Source of the DNA: Hermatobates lingyangjiaoensis
Taxonomy: Eukaryota > Arthropoda > Insecta > Hemiptera > Hermatobatidae
Reading direction: 5' to 3'
DNA: 64,000 nt
NCBI GenBank assembly: GCA_026182355.1
Contig: JAPFBL010000006.1
Location: 7,592,501 to 7,656,500, forward strand
Every line of letters starts with the position of its first letter. Position 1 is the first letter of the stretch. Below are positions 23,624 to 37,137 of the stretch, piece by piece. The notes under the pieces were generated by a model. That model searched no databases. It saw nothing but the letters and a program-made list of their open reading frames with translations, and was not told the origin of the DNA. Both the position numbers and the translations under genes were made by a program.

Positions 23624-23692
23624 TGTCTGTCGTTATCAGCCTTTGGAGCGATTCACTTCTTTTCCTGAAGACGAGGACATCGAAATATAGTA
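23503..23692. mobile_element. Foldback element with (TA)n core
   Basis: The arms (23503-23572 and 23616-23692) pair through GTGARTCGCTCC and AGACAGACAAGACT, with a (TA)n microsatellite as the centre. The outer parts carry CCTGATGAGAGGCCATC on the minus strand and CCTGAAGACGAGGACATCGA on the plus strand. Confidence 0.7.
23571..23618. repeat. (TA)n microsatellite
   Basis: An uninterrupted TA run of about 48 bp forms the centre of a foldback element. Confidence 0.9.
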
Positions 23693-23739
23693 GTGAGTTC
23701 AGTGGTTTCCTTTCTATGCGTTCTTTTAAAATTCTAGTT

Positions 23740-23782
<43 letters not shown>
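23740..23782. repeat. (TA)n microsatellite
   Basis: TA run of about 40 bp just right of the foldback at 23503-23692. Confidence 0.9.
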
Positions 23783-23784
<2 letters not shown>

Positions 23785-26339
23785 CATCACAGACGGGCAC
23801 TCCGTGAATATTGAATTAGTTTACCACTTCACGGATTTTCACGGATGTCATTAGATATTATTATTATTAGCTATAGTAGCAGCTGCTCTATGTTTTATCT
23901 ATTTTTATTATATCATTATCCCACCGTTTTAGAATATTCATTTTTTCATATTTGTTTTTTATTGTGTCGAACGTTTGAGATGCATGTAGGACATGCTTAC
24001 TTTTCCTTCCTTAATTGGAAAATATAATTGTATACAATGAAATAGCCACACTTAACTCTTATGTGGAGTTTCGATAAACTCTAATTCACGTTTACCTCTT
24101 CTCAATCATTTTCTGCCTCCCTCAATCCCTCTCACTCTCTCAATGTTTCCCTCTCTCCATTATTATCTGTCACTGTAAGTTTGTTCACTCCTAAATCGTC
24201 CAGTGGGTATATATCTCTCGACTATTCACCACTAGCGGTTCGTTCGTAGTTTCACAGGCAGTTATTACTATTATTGGATACCTATTGTATTGACATATGT
24301 TTTCCATTAACTAAATTGGCTAATTAGCATATTTGGCTAATTAAATCATCGTTTTCATAGGTATCAATGATAATGAAAGTAAAGTAGAGAATGTTATTTT
24401 TATAGTAAGCATAAAATTTTCTGATTATATTCAATTGATATAATCAGCTAATATAAAAGAAGTAGTTTGTTACATTATTTCTGTCAATTAAACTTCTTTA
24501 ATTTTTTTCGTTATTACTGATATTTTTATTAGAAAAGGGAACAATTCTGCCAATTTTAGTGTGGAAATCATAAAAATATCCGGACAGATTGACAGTTCTG
24601 AAATTCGTTGCTTGGTTTTGCATTTGTGTCGCAAGTCTATTGTTGTGTCTCAGTGAGTGAGAAGACTGCGAACTAAAGGTCAAGAGTAAGCGTAAATAAC
24701 CGAAATTTGTTGGTAATTTTGGTTGTAGGACAGAAATAGGGCCCTACCTCGGCGTGTCATTAGGCGTGATTCATGGGACCTGCGGCGCGGGGCTCTGTCA
24801 TTACTGGCTGGCTGCGAACCACACCAGTCTCCATAACCCTCGCCCATTACTCTAGCTTTTAATTGATAATTACACATCTACAATTCATTTCCATTCCTTA
24901 CAAACAACTGACTTCTCGACCAATAATAAAGTTTCGCTATTCCTTAAAATTTCATCTTCCTGCTCCCTATTTGTAATTAACAGAGGAATTCAAATTCATT
25001 TCTTAGAACTCTCGACAGATTTTATGTTAGTTTGAACTGGTTCTTTATATTTCTTTTAGCTATTCTTGCTGACAACAATTTTTTCAAAAGTATTTAAATC
25101 AGCTGCGTTCGTGCTTTAAATGTAAAGTGTAAATCGTATTCAAGATGTTTGCTTTTAGTTGTTATAAGATTAAGGTTCAATTTCTGTATATAAAAGAAAC
25201 ATTTTTCATTATTACTGTACTTTAATTATATTAACAAAATCCAAAAACTTGATACGATAAAGTAGAACTTTATGATTGTACTTGTTAGTGCTTAATTTAA
25301 ACAACAATTAAGTTTATCATAGTATACTGACATAAGTAAAATTCTAAATATAAAATTGTGTCTAGAATAATCAAAATAGTGGAAATCTACCTTTTTCATA
25401 ATCCAATATTATTTAAAGATAACAGAGGATATTTTCACATCAATGACTACGTATTTGACAAATTTTGTTAGAAGGTGTTACTTGTAGGGTCGGTACAAAA
25501 TTTTGCACACTTACCCAAACACCCACCCAAACGAATTCTTTCGTCATGCTAAAAGTATCAAACTTTTAATAATGTAATGTATAACGGTATATTTTTTTTA
25601 ATATTAGTTTATAATCTTTTGAATGGTTGTGAATTATTATGATTATTTTTCAATAATGAAATTAGAGAGGTGAAATTTAATTATTTTAAATCCTATGATT
25701 TAGAAAATATTGTTCTTAATCATAAAATTAGAGAAATACTAAAATTAAAATTTATTGAAATGTTTTTAAAACAAGATTGAGTATTAATCATTACATCTTT
25801 GACAAAATTAAAAACAGTAGGACTGAATTACTTTTGACTTGTCCATTACAAAAAAAATACATAAGGAGTCTGCCTTTGGCAGATATATATGTCTGACGTA
25901 GTGGTATTTGCACATAACTGTTTAAATTAAATAAAAGTTAAACAGTTATATGAGTTTTATAAATCTTTACCTCTAATCTATACCCTTTAATTCAGCAATT
26001 ATCGTCCCCGCAGATTCCTACCAACCCTATCAGTAGGCTTTAAAGATGTTGTTCCCGAGATCTACTCAGAAATACTAACTGCCAAAACTAGTTGCAAGTG
26101 ATCAGAACAATTTATATGTAGTACCGCCAATGGGTGGTTTCTCCACTCTTTTATTTCATTCTTATGTAGAATGAATCAATATAACTTGTTACCCCTCTAA
26201 GTTCAGTTGTAATATAATAATAAATAAATAAATATTAAAATAGTTACTCAGAAAATTTACATCCGCAACAATAACTAAGCCTTCAACAAATCAAAAAATG
26301 GATAGTTAAATATTGAGAAGTCAATCTACCTTCGCCTGG
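23783..26339. other. Intergenic, no gene recognised
   Basis: A GC-rich pocket at 24735-24865 (CTGCGGCGCGGGGCTCTGTC) stands out. On the minus strand it is open (MGEGYGDWCGSQPASNDRAP), but it lacks promoter or splice support. Confidence 0.45.
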
Positions 26340-26600
26340 TTGTGTTGGTAGGGGTGTCCTAATAATGGTATGGGTGTCCTAATAATGGTAGGGGTCATTA
26401 ATACTGATCATACAAATACAGGATTTTTTTCCGCTGTTATTCCTGTTCTTTTTATATTAGTAGTAGTTGAAATGAAATTTACTGCTCCCAGGATTGATGA
26501 TATACCTGCTAAATGTAATTAAAGAATTGCTACATCAGCTATCCTCCTGTGACTTCAAAGCTCAGGTGATAGAGCCGGACAGGAATCGAACAGTAAATTC
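26340..26600 (-). pseudogene. Nuclear copy of mitochondrial cox1 (NUMT)
   Basis: Read on the minus strand with the invertebrate mitochondrial code, 26394-26545 gives [19 protein letters not shown], then NFIST, a short variable part, and EKNPVFVWSVLMT. This is the cox1 barcode region, where insects have [20 protein letters not shown] and PLFVWSVLIT. The stop, a SHRRI in place of SHRGS, and indels further right show decay. At the left end a 20-bp unit (GGTGTCCTAATAATGGTA..) is duplicated in tandem at 26347-26392. The protein is inactive here; it is a fossil insertion. Confidence 0.85.
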
Positions 26601-26659
26601 CCACAATGATTGCAGCGTGCAGTTTTGAGGTTGGAGGGAGAGCAGCTTAATGCTATATG

Positions 26660-29600
26660 ACCTCTGTCCCTCTCCAATAGATAATGTGAGCTATTAATTA
26701 ATTAATCGATAACGTGAGGTAATTTTCATATAATGAGTACAAATATATAACACTTTATACCATTATACCAGAAAGAGTAGAGGTAGTGTTTTACTACCCT
26801 CAGAAAGGGAGCAGTAATACATAGGTTCATACACATGGTGCCAGATCAGGCCCATCAGTATATTTGCCAAAATTATATCACTCTGTCTTCATAAATTAAA
26901 ATCATAAAACATTATTTATAATATGACAAAGTATTATAAGTCTCGAAGAGGCGATTCTGAAATCTGACCTTGAAAAGATGCCATAAAGTACGACTATCAG
27001 AAGAATTTTTATCAGAAGACGATATCAAAATTAAAACAGAAGACTAAATCTGAATATTTTATCGCTCTCTATTGTATTAGTCAACGTCCTTGATAATCAC
27101 GGTCACTTCCATTGTGCTTTCTGTTAGTAAGAAGTATTATATATGTGTGGTATTCTCCAAGGGTGAGGTGTCGTACTTCACACAACTCTAGTTCTTGGGT
27201 TAATTTATTGATAACTGAATCGGTAAAATTACTTATGAAATGGTACTAATCAAGGTATAAGTCTTTTATAAAAGTGAAAGTAAATGTAACATTATCACTA
27301 ACAGGTCTTATTCAGGCACTGAGAATACAAACATTTTTTCCTGCATCATCCCTGATCGTTATTAACAGAATATTTATTTCTTTTCAGATTATTTGTAATA
27401 CTGATTGAGTGTTAGAATACGTAGCTCTACAACAAAAAAAAATTAAAATATGACGGCCAACGCCTTTTGATTGTAGTTGCAAAAAACTAATGCGCATCAT
27501 GTAGTTTAAATTAATCAACACTTATAGTTTGCCATTCATTACACGATGATTTTCATTAAACATAACAAACTGTAACTAGCGTAGTCTCACCTTTCTTCGT
27601 GTTTAAACTTGGGAATAAATTGGGAATAGGTTATTTTTTTATGTTTTAGCTGATATTATGCAAACATCTTTGCTCCATTGTGCTAATTCTTCTCGTAGAT
27701 TTCTCAATAAAATATTAAAGAAGAATTTTTCCCCAGAAAAAATAATTTTTCGTTTATTAAAGAAATTTACATTAGGAAAATGATTTTATACATAAAAGAA
27801 TGTGTGATTTGTGACCTTGGACGATTTCATGTGGATGTGAAAGAAGCAATGACAGCAGTCAGTGTGAATGCACTTTCTTCGAGGATACGCCCACCCAGTG
27901 TCAGCCTGCTTTATCACGTACTAAACACAATTCCTCCTAACAAGGAAAAAACTACTTCCTCTCGAGTCTTTGCCAGACACCTTCTCACGTGTTCCATCTT
28001 ACGAAACATCGCATAGCCAGAAAACCCTTGTCCGCCACAAAAATCATCTTCTGTTGGCAACAAGGAACATGACAATTTTAGTATTCCAGAATCTGTTTCT
28101 CGAAAATTGGAAATTAATTGTGAACAAAATATTTAGTATATAGCCTTATAACAAGAGTTTTAAATTAATTTTACATTTATATCTAGTCAATAATTAGAGT
28201 TTACCATGAAATTAATGAAGGAATTACCATGAAATTATTGTAATGAGTATTATTATTAAGAATGGATATGTGGGCAAAAATTTGAGAAAAGTAGTTAAAA
28301 TTTGAATACTAATAATTTTAAGAATTGATCAAAACCCAGGCAAAGAAATTAATCAAAATTTGCTAAATTGCTTCACTGTTGCATTATAAACAACAGTAAA
28401 GAGCGCAGCGTTTTTCAAACTTTTTTCTTTATTTAATCTTTGGAATAAGTTAATGCTATGGTGTAAACTGTTTAATTGAAGTTAAATTTGTGAATAAAAT
28501 ATTTAATCAAAATATTTATTTTGTCATCTTATTCATTATGCTGAATAAAATTGACGTCACACTCGTCTCTCTTTGCTTTTTCAATGTCGTGATTCTGTGA
28601 AGTTCTTTTTACGATTTCTAAATAACCTCCCCATGTGGCATGTCATGAAGAAGTAGATTAATGTTATTGTGCACGTTAACAATTTTTGAATTGAAATTAA
28701 ATCATTACTCTAGTAATACTTCCTTTTACCTTTCACTTTTAAGGACACATCAGTAAATTATTAACATTTTTAGGGGTATTTCAAAAATATTTCGAAGCCT
28801 TTGCATGATGATTATATTTCATCAACACTATAGACGGGCATTTCTATTTACAAAATCACTGGGAAAAAACTAGAGAGTTCACAATTTTTTTTACTCTAAT
28901 AGTGACAAAATGTAATTCACGTGAAGTGCTGATGTGAGAAACATAAGTAGCAGGGTCGTTGAAATTTATTTACTGTTTTATAATATTTTGAATTTGAGAT
29001 GATTAGAAAAATTTTGTGGTATATCGTATAATCAGCGATATGGCTGAATAAGCTGGGAGTGCTAAATAATACAAAAACAGGTATATGGTATAAGCTTTTG
29101 CTGCGAGGTATTTACTTTTTATCTGGAAGTCAGTATTCTGAACAATTATTAGATACCATAGGGATGTAATCATTCTTAACTAAACTTAGCATGTGATAGA
29201 GAGGAATAAAATATTTTACACATAAATATCACAGTCATTTTAAACATTTTTCAGCTGTTGTAACACAAAAATCTTTTCTTCATGTAAAACCAACAAGTGG
29301 TTAATAATGGAATGAATTTTGATTCAATAAATGTTGAACAACACAGTGGGTAAAAGAATCGTGTTGGTTTGTATGAAAAAATTAATTAATTTGAATTGTT
29401 CACATTTTTGCATAATATATAATAAAATTGCCCATTAAGGAGTCATATTGAACCGTTAAGAGAAATAAAGTCGAACTCTATACAGGTTTTATTACCTTTG
29501 AGGTTGATAAAAGTGATTTTATTATGGTTGAATCGTAAAGTAAACAACATTCGAAACAACTGTTGTGTAATGTCAAGGAGGAGCACAAAGGTCAAAATCT

Positions 29601-30776
29601 CGACCCAGATGACTGTACGTTAGCTAGTCAGTAAGAATAGGTAATTTGGTCTAGGCTCGTTTCTAATGGTCATCCAGACCAGCAAGGTCTCTACCTCCAC
29701 TACACAGAGCACACACTGCCCCGGGGTCATCTCTCCATCGCAACATCTCTTCCTTAATAGAGCCACACTCGAGGCCGGCTTTTCACTTTATCATTAAACC
29801 AAATTATGTCAATGCAGGGTAATTTTTTTAATCAAAAGCTATTTTTCTTGAAAAATTATTGATGCATACCATAAAAGACTATCACCAGATTCTTCCCTAC
29901 AAAACTAGATTTCCACGTATTTGCTTACTTATATGATTATATAATTCTTTACAGAACTTCAAACTGTTTCAATTTAAATCTTCAAATAAGAAAAATTGGT
30001 GTGTCCATTTTAATTCCTTCAAAAATTAAATTAGCAAAACTTGACTTTTTTAATTGTTTATTGTCTTTATAAGAGTAAGAATGAAAAAAATTGTCGTATT
30101 ACGGTCGTAAGAAATATAGCACTTAAATTACCAACAATTCAGTTCTATCAGAAGTCAATTGTCAAATCCCTTTACATAAATAGCAAACATCATAAAAAAT
30201 ATATTCGCTATAGTTAAACGGTGAATTTATTTTATTTTCTTCACCACAATTTATTAACGGTAAAAAAAAAAGTTAGCTTTATAGAAAAATTACAAGCGTA
30301 TTTAAACAGTAAACACAATCAATTTTAAAGATAGTGTTTATTATATTAATCATTTTATAAGTGCCCTAATATTAGGTAAGAATTATTAAATGCTCGTAAA
30401 GAAAAATTGTACATTGAATATTTCAAGAAAGGTTGATAATACTGCTAAGTTATAGTTTATATATATTAGCTACATTGATAACTGTTGTTGAAATCACCAG
30501 TAGTAAAATGCGCCAGCAATTAGAACAACTGCAAGTGCCTAAAGTCGTTTCCTGTTTGGATAGTTTCAAAAAAAATTAAACATATTAAATTAATTAGTTG
30601 ATTATTGATTATTTAATTGATAATGATTATTTATTAATTATTTTAAACATTGATGCAGCAAATCATTATTGTTCCTCCCATAAGTGGGACACCAAAAATG
30701 TTAACAAGTTTTTTCCGTTATTCTCCAAAACACTTTAGGGTTATCGAAGACAATTAAAATAGTATTCATTATATTC

Positions 30777-30783
<7 letters not shown>
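26660..30783. other. Intergenic, no gene recognised
   Basis: GC-richer islands at about 27800-28050 and 29565-29790 may be conserved non-coding elements. Each contains AAGGTCA-type half-sites, but the function is unknown. Confidence 0.4.

Positions 30784-30825
<42 letters not shown>
30784..30825. repeat. (TA)n microsatellite
   Basis: TA run of about 42 bp. Confidence 0.9.
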
Positions 30826-30828
<3 letters not shown>

Positions 30829-31220
30829 CATAGAAATATAAATGTAGTAATATTATAATAAATTAAAGAAAATTATTATAATATCACTTTTATTGAGCAC
30901 ATAATGAAGGATATACTCTTGAATTTAACGAAATAAAAAAGAAGCCAAAGAAATAGACAAACAAATAAGAAAACTGTGAAAATGTATATTACATAGAACT
31001 AGAATATCATTAATAATAGAAGTGTCATTTCTAATTTAAATAGTATTTCTTTGGGCGTTAAGTCAAATATTGTTGATCGTTGCAATATTGTTTTAGTAAT
31101 TTTTTTGTTTTATCTGGTAAAATGTGTTTCCTGGCTTAGTTGTTGTTCAGTGTCGCGTATTTATTCAATGTAGACAGTTGTTGAAATTCTGAAATGGTTT
31201 TCTTTTAAAAAAATCTCTAA

Positions 31221-31462
31221 TGAGTAGTTAAGTTTTTCTGTTTCAAAATTTTATATATATGTAAGTGTTCTCGCTTACATGTTGTCTAAAATTCCTATTG
31301 TATTTTCCTGCTGTATTTTTTTCGCTTATTATGTATCTTTTGTGTATTATCTCTTTATAGTTGTTAGGCATATGAAAAAAGTTTTAAATAAAAACTTAAA
31401 TGTCAAAAAAAAAATGATTTCTCATAAATGATATTTTGTTTCTACTTCACGGTCGATACATT
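31221..31462 (+). repeat. Diverged single-arm copy of the 50.3-50.6 kb foldback family
   Basis: It shares TTTTTCTGTTTCAAAATTT, CATATGAAAAAAGTTTTAAA and GTTTCTACTTCACGGTCGAT in order with the right arm and flank of the foldback at 50275-50613. Confidence 0.5.
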
Positions 31463-32179
31463 TATATATATATTTGTTTATATATTTATTTATTAATTAT
31501 TTATTCAATAATTTATTTATTTATAATATATGTATATATTTATCAAGGTTTATAAATATATAAATATATTTATTTATAAATAAATAAGTTAATTTATTTT
31601 TTAATAATTAACATAATTTAATATAGGCTTTGTATCGGTGGGTGGACTCCTTCACGACTCCATTCCTGTGTTTCTTTTTCCTCTCTCCTGAAGACGACAA
31701 GACAGCTGACATGATTAACAACCGTGAGTGTTATTCTCTTTTTTGAGTTTTTCTGTTGTAATTATTTTAGTTGTAACTTTAATTTTATATATATTACTGT
31801 ATTTAGGGAGCAGGCCTTCATTTATACAAGTTATGTATAACACTAAACAGCTAACTATGAACAATGAAGTTCTGTCAAAAATATAAGACTAAAATAAGTA
31901 AGATATAAAGAAAAAATTTCAAGTAATTCCCATTTCTGCAAAAGTCAATATAGCTATAAAAACTGAAAAGTCAACTTGGAATAATGGATAATTTGCTGTA
32001 CTTGGATATATTAACTTTATTTATTTTGGAATAGATGAAGATGCAGATCAAATGTGTCTAAAAAGTTATCACTTTTACTATCATTCATGCAAGGAGTATA
32101 TTCGTTTTGTAATATATAAAGTTCTGTTAGAACCTATGCCTATTTCTAATCTAACGCCTTTTCGGGTTAATTTTTCAAA

Positions 32180-32330
32180 TCTTATTACCTCAGACTTCCA
32201 AAAGTTTGGGACAAGACATATCAGTTCACCAAAATGTTTATTTCTATATTCCAACATGTTTCGGTCAACATCGACCATTCTCAAGGAAATTTTTATAAAG
32301 GTAGTTTCATCACATACAAAACACTGAAAC
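32180..32330 (-). repeat. Penelope-type terminal motif in an otherwise unrecognised repeat
   Basis: The minus strand reads CTTGAGAATGGTCGATGTTG and then ACCGAAACATGTTGG (32285-32251). It has a GGTC/GACC hairpin followed by CGAAAC, the same layout as the hairpin-GAAAC motif of Penelope-like terminal repeats. Nothing else around it could be named. Confidence 0.35.
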
Positions 32331-35300
32331 AAATATAAATAATAACTAAAATAAACACACAAAGTCAACCAAAGCATAATCGGAGGTTATAAACAGGGTA
32401 TTCTACAGGGAAACCTCACCTTGCCTTATAAAGCAAAAAATACCAGAAACTATTAAAATAAATATGATAAGGCTGTATATTTCGTAAATTTCAAGCACAC
32501 ATGTATTTGTATGTAATCAAGAACATGAATATTAAATCATTCCTCAATTTTGTCATACTGATTTTGTTCAATAATGATGGAATAATTATTATTATATATT
32601 TAATATTGTTTGTAATGTTGATATGATGTGTGATTACAGACTACGTTTTCTTAACAATACAAGAAGAGGATTTTGCTTGTTACAATATTATTTGTATTTT
32701 TTTCATTTAGTTAGCATACATCATCTTTATAACCTGCGGTTGCTGGTGGGTTTGTGTTGAACATATTAAAACACTATACAAGGCACAAGAAACCAAGATT
32801 TCTTGATTTGGTAAATAGTTTTTACCAGTTTTTTTTTAAAGTAACACTGAAATATCGAAAAGATCCTTCATTCACTATGTTAAAACATATTCTTGTTTTG
32901 ACTCACTCACTTGGTTGTTCCAAAAACAATAAATATCATATTAAATTTAGTATTTATATGAATTTGTATGATAGAAATTTCAGGAATTTAGAATATTGAA
33001 GGGGAAATTATTACACATAAAAGGACGAGTTCTATCTGCAGAAGCTAGTAAAATTATGCTATAACAATCCTTAAATTTTGTTGAAGTTGACAAATGCATG
33101 TAGCTAGCTATCTTAAAATAAATAAAGTCGTTTAATTAATTGACCATGTGTGTATAGTTTACCATAGCCTTTGGTAATACATCAACTCCTTAGCAATATG
33201 AAACTCAAATAATGAAATAAATTTGTTATCAATCTTATAATACGCTAAATTGTAGTAAAGCTGTGTGTAGAGTGGTCCAGATTTCTTATAGGTGTGGTAA
33301 CATAAAAGAAAACAAATTCTTATTACATAATTCCTTATAGCAGTATATTATCTTACGAGATTCCATTTATCAAAATGATAACTGGATATTTATATGAACT
33401 CTATAAGTGCTTTGGACATTTTTTGTATTTTAGATATTTCTCTAGGATACTTTCTTTGAACCATTATTTGAACATCACGAGTTTAATTATGTGCGAGTAG
33501 TTTCTCCAATTATTTATAGGTGAAATTTAGATACATTTAAAAAAGTTCTGTTTTAAATAGAAATAACAATTATTTTTAACACCAATTTCTAAAAATTATT
33601 CGTTATTAATCATTTATTAATTGCTATTAATCATTTTTGATCAAATCTGTTTGGAACATTTTATCGTAGACTTCTACTGAAAAGTTCTGTCAAAATATTT
33701 TGGAACAGGGAGTGGTGTGACAACATATGGAAAGAAAACACGGAAAGTTAGTCTCACGTTATTGATTACAATCTTGTGTAACATGAAAAGAAATATCATC
33801 GATCAGTAAGAGAATAACTGTTTCCGCATAAATGGTAAAAGATTTAGCAATTCCATAGTGAAGTCAATATTTAGTGTATATCAGCATTAATAATTTGCTT
33901 AACACCTTGTTCAGTGACATCAATGATGGAGAACGTCTTTGTTTTAGAGAACCACATAGATAATGAGTATGTTGGATCTCTAGGATTGTGGTTAGTTTCT
34001 CAGGAACTGACTCGATCTCGACAGCTGTTCAAGTGCACACTTGTGCTAGTTGCTCAATGGTTTTACACAATAGATTAGCAGCTTACTGTTGTTACCTCGC
34101 ACGCCATTTAGTTTTCTCTCCTGATTCATGGAAAACAGATCGTACATTGATGTTGCAGAAACTAAATTACAGAGATTAAAACCACAATGGATGCTAGATT
34201 CCTCGCTGGATAACACACATGCTAAACTTCTAATTCACTACCACCAAGGCTGAATTATTAAATGAAAAATCGTGAATTTTACACTCGTAGAAACTATGTT
34301 TGTATGAATAAGATTTTTACAATGTAACCATCATTTGTTTATTTTATACTATACTTCATATACTATCCATATAATTATAGATATATTGAACAAATGAATA
34401 ATGTACTAAAAATAATAAACTAATGAAACTTACGCAATAGATAATTTTCTATTAGATTCTAATTTTTGGTATAACTTTTACTAGAAGGAAAAATTAAGAA
34501 GGAATTCAATAGCCCGTCAAGCAGAAGTCGTCAACTTGCTGAGTTAAATGTAGTTTTATGAAGGAACTAAGTTGCAGTGTTCGAACATCTCTACCACTCG
34601 CTGTCAGGATCTCATTTTCAGTGGGCACTTCTCGTGTTTTTAACTGTGCCAGGCAGCTGAAGAACTTAGCTTCATTGAGAGATCATAGTAAATAAGTCTA
34701 ACTAAAGTTGGGCATTTACAACTAACAAAAGTAAAATCAAAACTGGGTACTATCCTTGCATGTACTATAAAATTCGAGAAAATCAAGAAATAGCCGAATT
34801 GTACCGAACACTACCGAATTCTTGATGTGTCCTGATGATGATAACTGCATGATTATAAACCAATTAATTAAATAAATTAATAAAAAATAAAATTATATAA
34901 TATTGGCAAGCATCATGAGGAAATTCATATATGATTCCACCACTAAATCTATATTAGAGCATATAGGTGGCAGCATACTTCATAAATTGACGAGGTTGTT
35001 GTGAGATCTACACTGGAGACTACTATTTCTGGAAGTAAATAAAGCAAAAATTGTGAATCTTTGATTGATGTGAAATCTGATAACGAGCTCTAATAACTAA
35101 ATAGATCTCATTGAAGTAAGGGAATACATTTCATACATAACATACCTGTACATTACATAAGTAAGAACAAAGAAATAAGTTTCTTAGATACGCTATTGCC
35201 ACATACAAGAAACTAATCCGTTGTCACTTGTAAGAGGAGCGGCCTACATCTTTCTATGTAATAATGTAGAAAAACATGATTCATCACTACTATAATCAAA

Positions 35301-37100
35301 ATGTAGTAGTGATTCTTGTGATCACTCTGATCATTATTTCAAAATGAAACTGAAGAGAGAGAAATAGAAGTATTGGTGTTAAAACCCTCTTTTCCTTTTA
35401 CAAAAAAGGTCTCCTGCATTTTGAAAAACATACTCTTGGAGGAGCATCATTCAAGTAACCAAAGAATCCTGTTTGCTTTATGGAAAGCCTGTAGACCTTC
35501 ACAGACCTGCACTGTATAGTCACATTTGATCGCATTGGTGTCATGGAATAAGTTTTGCACCTTGTGGTTGGAAATGCTAAGATATGTAGTTTTAACAACA
35601 TATCAAAGATAATACTTTGCATTCACCAAAATAAGTAAGAGAAGCGGGGAAGCAGGCGAAACTATGAGTACTGCAAGTTTCTAAGAAATTAATTCATTTT
35701 ATAACCATAAACATTTTAAATTGATTTTACAATATATCATTCTCAGCTGTAGTTTTTAATTCAAAACTTACTATAATTTATGTTATTATTCTCTTATAAT
35801 TCACAAAGTAACGTATAATTTGCAAAGTAAGTATAATATAATTATGGTAACCATATTAATACAAACTAATCAATCAAACTAATTATTCATTAGTTTGAAT
35901 TAGCTTTGGTAAACATCTTATGTATATGACTGGAAATCCTAATAATAGAATAAAATACAATAAAAGAATAACTATAATAAGAAGTTCAATAATAAGTTAA
36001 AATAAGTATTATCGTATTGTAAATGAAAGAAATATTCTATACAATTTTGATGTTGACGTATGCAATACAGAGTGGAACATGCTGGAAAAAAATAAATAAA
36101 TAAAAAGTAATAATCAGATATAATGATGAATCTTCATTAGCATGAACACTTACTTTAGAAATTAACTTAAGAAAATGTAAAGAAGACACTAGTGGAATAG
36201 AATCAATGTGTTCTACTATTTAGAAAAGTTGTTTTTTTTTTTCAAAGAATGTTTGTTTTGCTGTTAAAAACGAGAGAAATTTGTTTCTCCTTAAGAAACT
36301 GACGTCTGTAAAACCGCGAAACTTTGCTGTGTTTCCGTTTGGTTTTCAAACATACAAAGGTATGTGAAATTCATAATCCCTTTGTTTTACATAAACATTA
36401 TTACTCATAACAACATTGTGGTCAGCGGAAAATTACTTCGATCTCAATTGACTGAAGCATTCTCTGTATTTAAAATATACAATCATTTACAAATCTATAA
36501 TTGAAAATATTCCTTGAGAGCATAATTTTCTATAATTTTAAATGAGTATGAATTAAATTTCTTTATAAAAATATAAAAATACCTCAGTAAGTATCAGACT
36601 TTCTCATGATGTCAGAGGCTTTGTTTTAAAGGGATACATATCTCAAGCAAAGTCCCATCCGTCCAAGAACTTGTGAATTTGATAACAGGAAAAAGGTAAA
36701 AGTATGATAGGAGTCTTGTGGGAGTTTAAACAACAATGTTATAAGTTTGTTTATGAGTTTTAAAAGTAAAATATTATGTCACCACGTTGTATGAAATGTA
36801 ATTAAAGAAAAATTTATTATGGTAGTATTTTTTGATTATTTCTAATTTTTTTTTAGTCTTACTGAAGTGATTGAAGGTAAATCTACAAATATAAAAATCA
36901 AGGGTTATTTGTCTACCTGTATTCCCGACTGCATTATATAAATGACTAGAAGGCATCAATTGGAATTGCAAGCTCACTTTTTGATGCAAATTTCTTGGCC
37001 CAGTTTTGTTGGAAGAAATATGTGTAAATAAGGTTTTATATAATTAAAAAAAAGTGTTATGCATAAAAGATTGCGGTTTTTGCAGTTTCTTTGATAACTT
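32331..37100. other. Intergenic, no gene recognised
   Basis: It includes a CTGATGATGATAAC motif at 34828, a 10-bp hairpin (ATCACTACTA) near 35285-35315 and only short ORFs without family resemblance. Confidence 0.45.
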
Positions 37101-37137
37101 CAAAAGGCCCATACTTCTTGCGTGTATGGGCCTTTTG
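37101..37137. other. Perfect 14-bp GC-rich hairpin
   Basis: CAAAAGGCCCATAC and its exact reverse complement GTATGGGCCTTTTG are separated by 9 nt. No gene is near. It could be the core of a small palindromic element. The stem is too short for a typical microRNA precursor. Confidence 0.6.

Noticed and set aside
23512..23814. 100-aa ORF with long YIYIYI runs
   Set aside because: It is a translation of (TA)n microsatellites and foldback sequence. The ORF at 59193-59510 is rejected for the same reason.
24680..24877. 65-aa GC-rich minus-strand ORF as a first exon
   Set aside because: It has a possible donor after the CGCCGCAG sequence, but no TATA, no signal peptide and no partner exon.
32081..32377. 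98-aa minus ORF
   Set aside because: It overlaps the Penelope-type hairpin-GAAAC motif, lacks domain resemblance, and its antisense strand is equally open.
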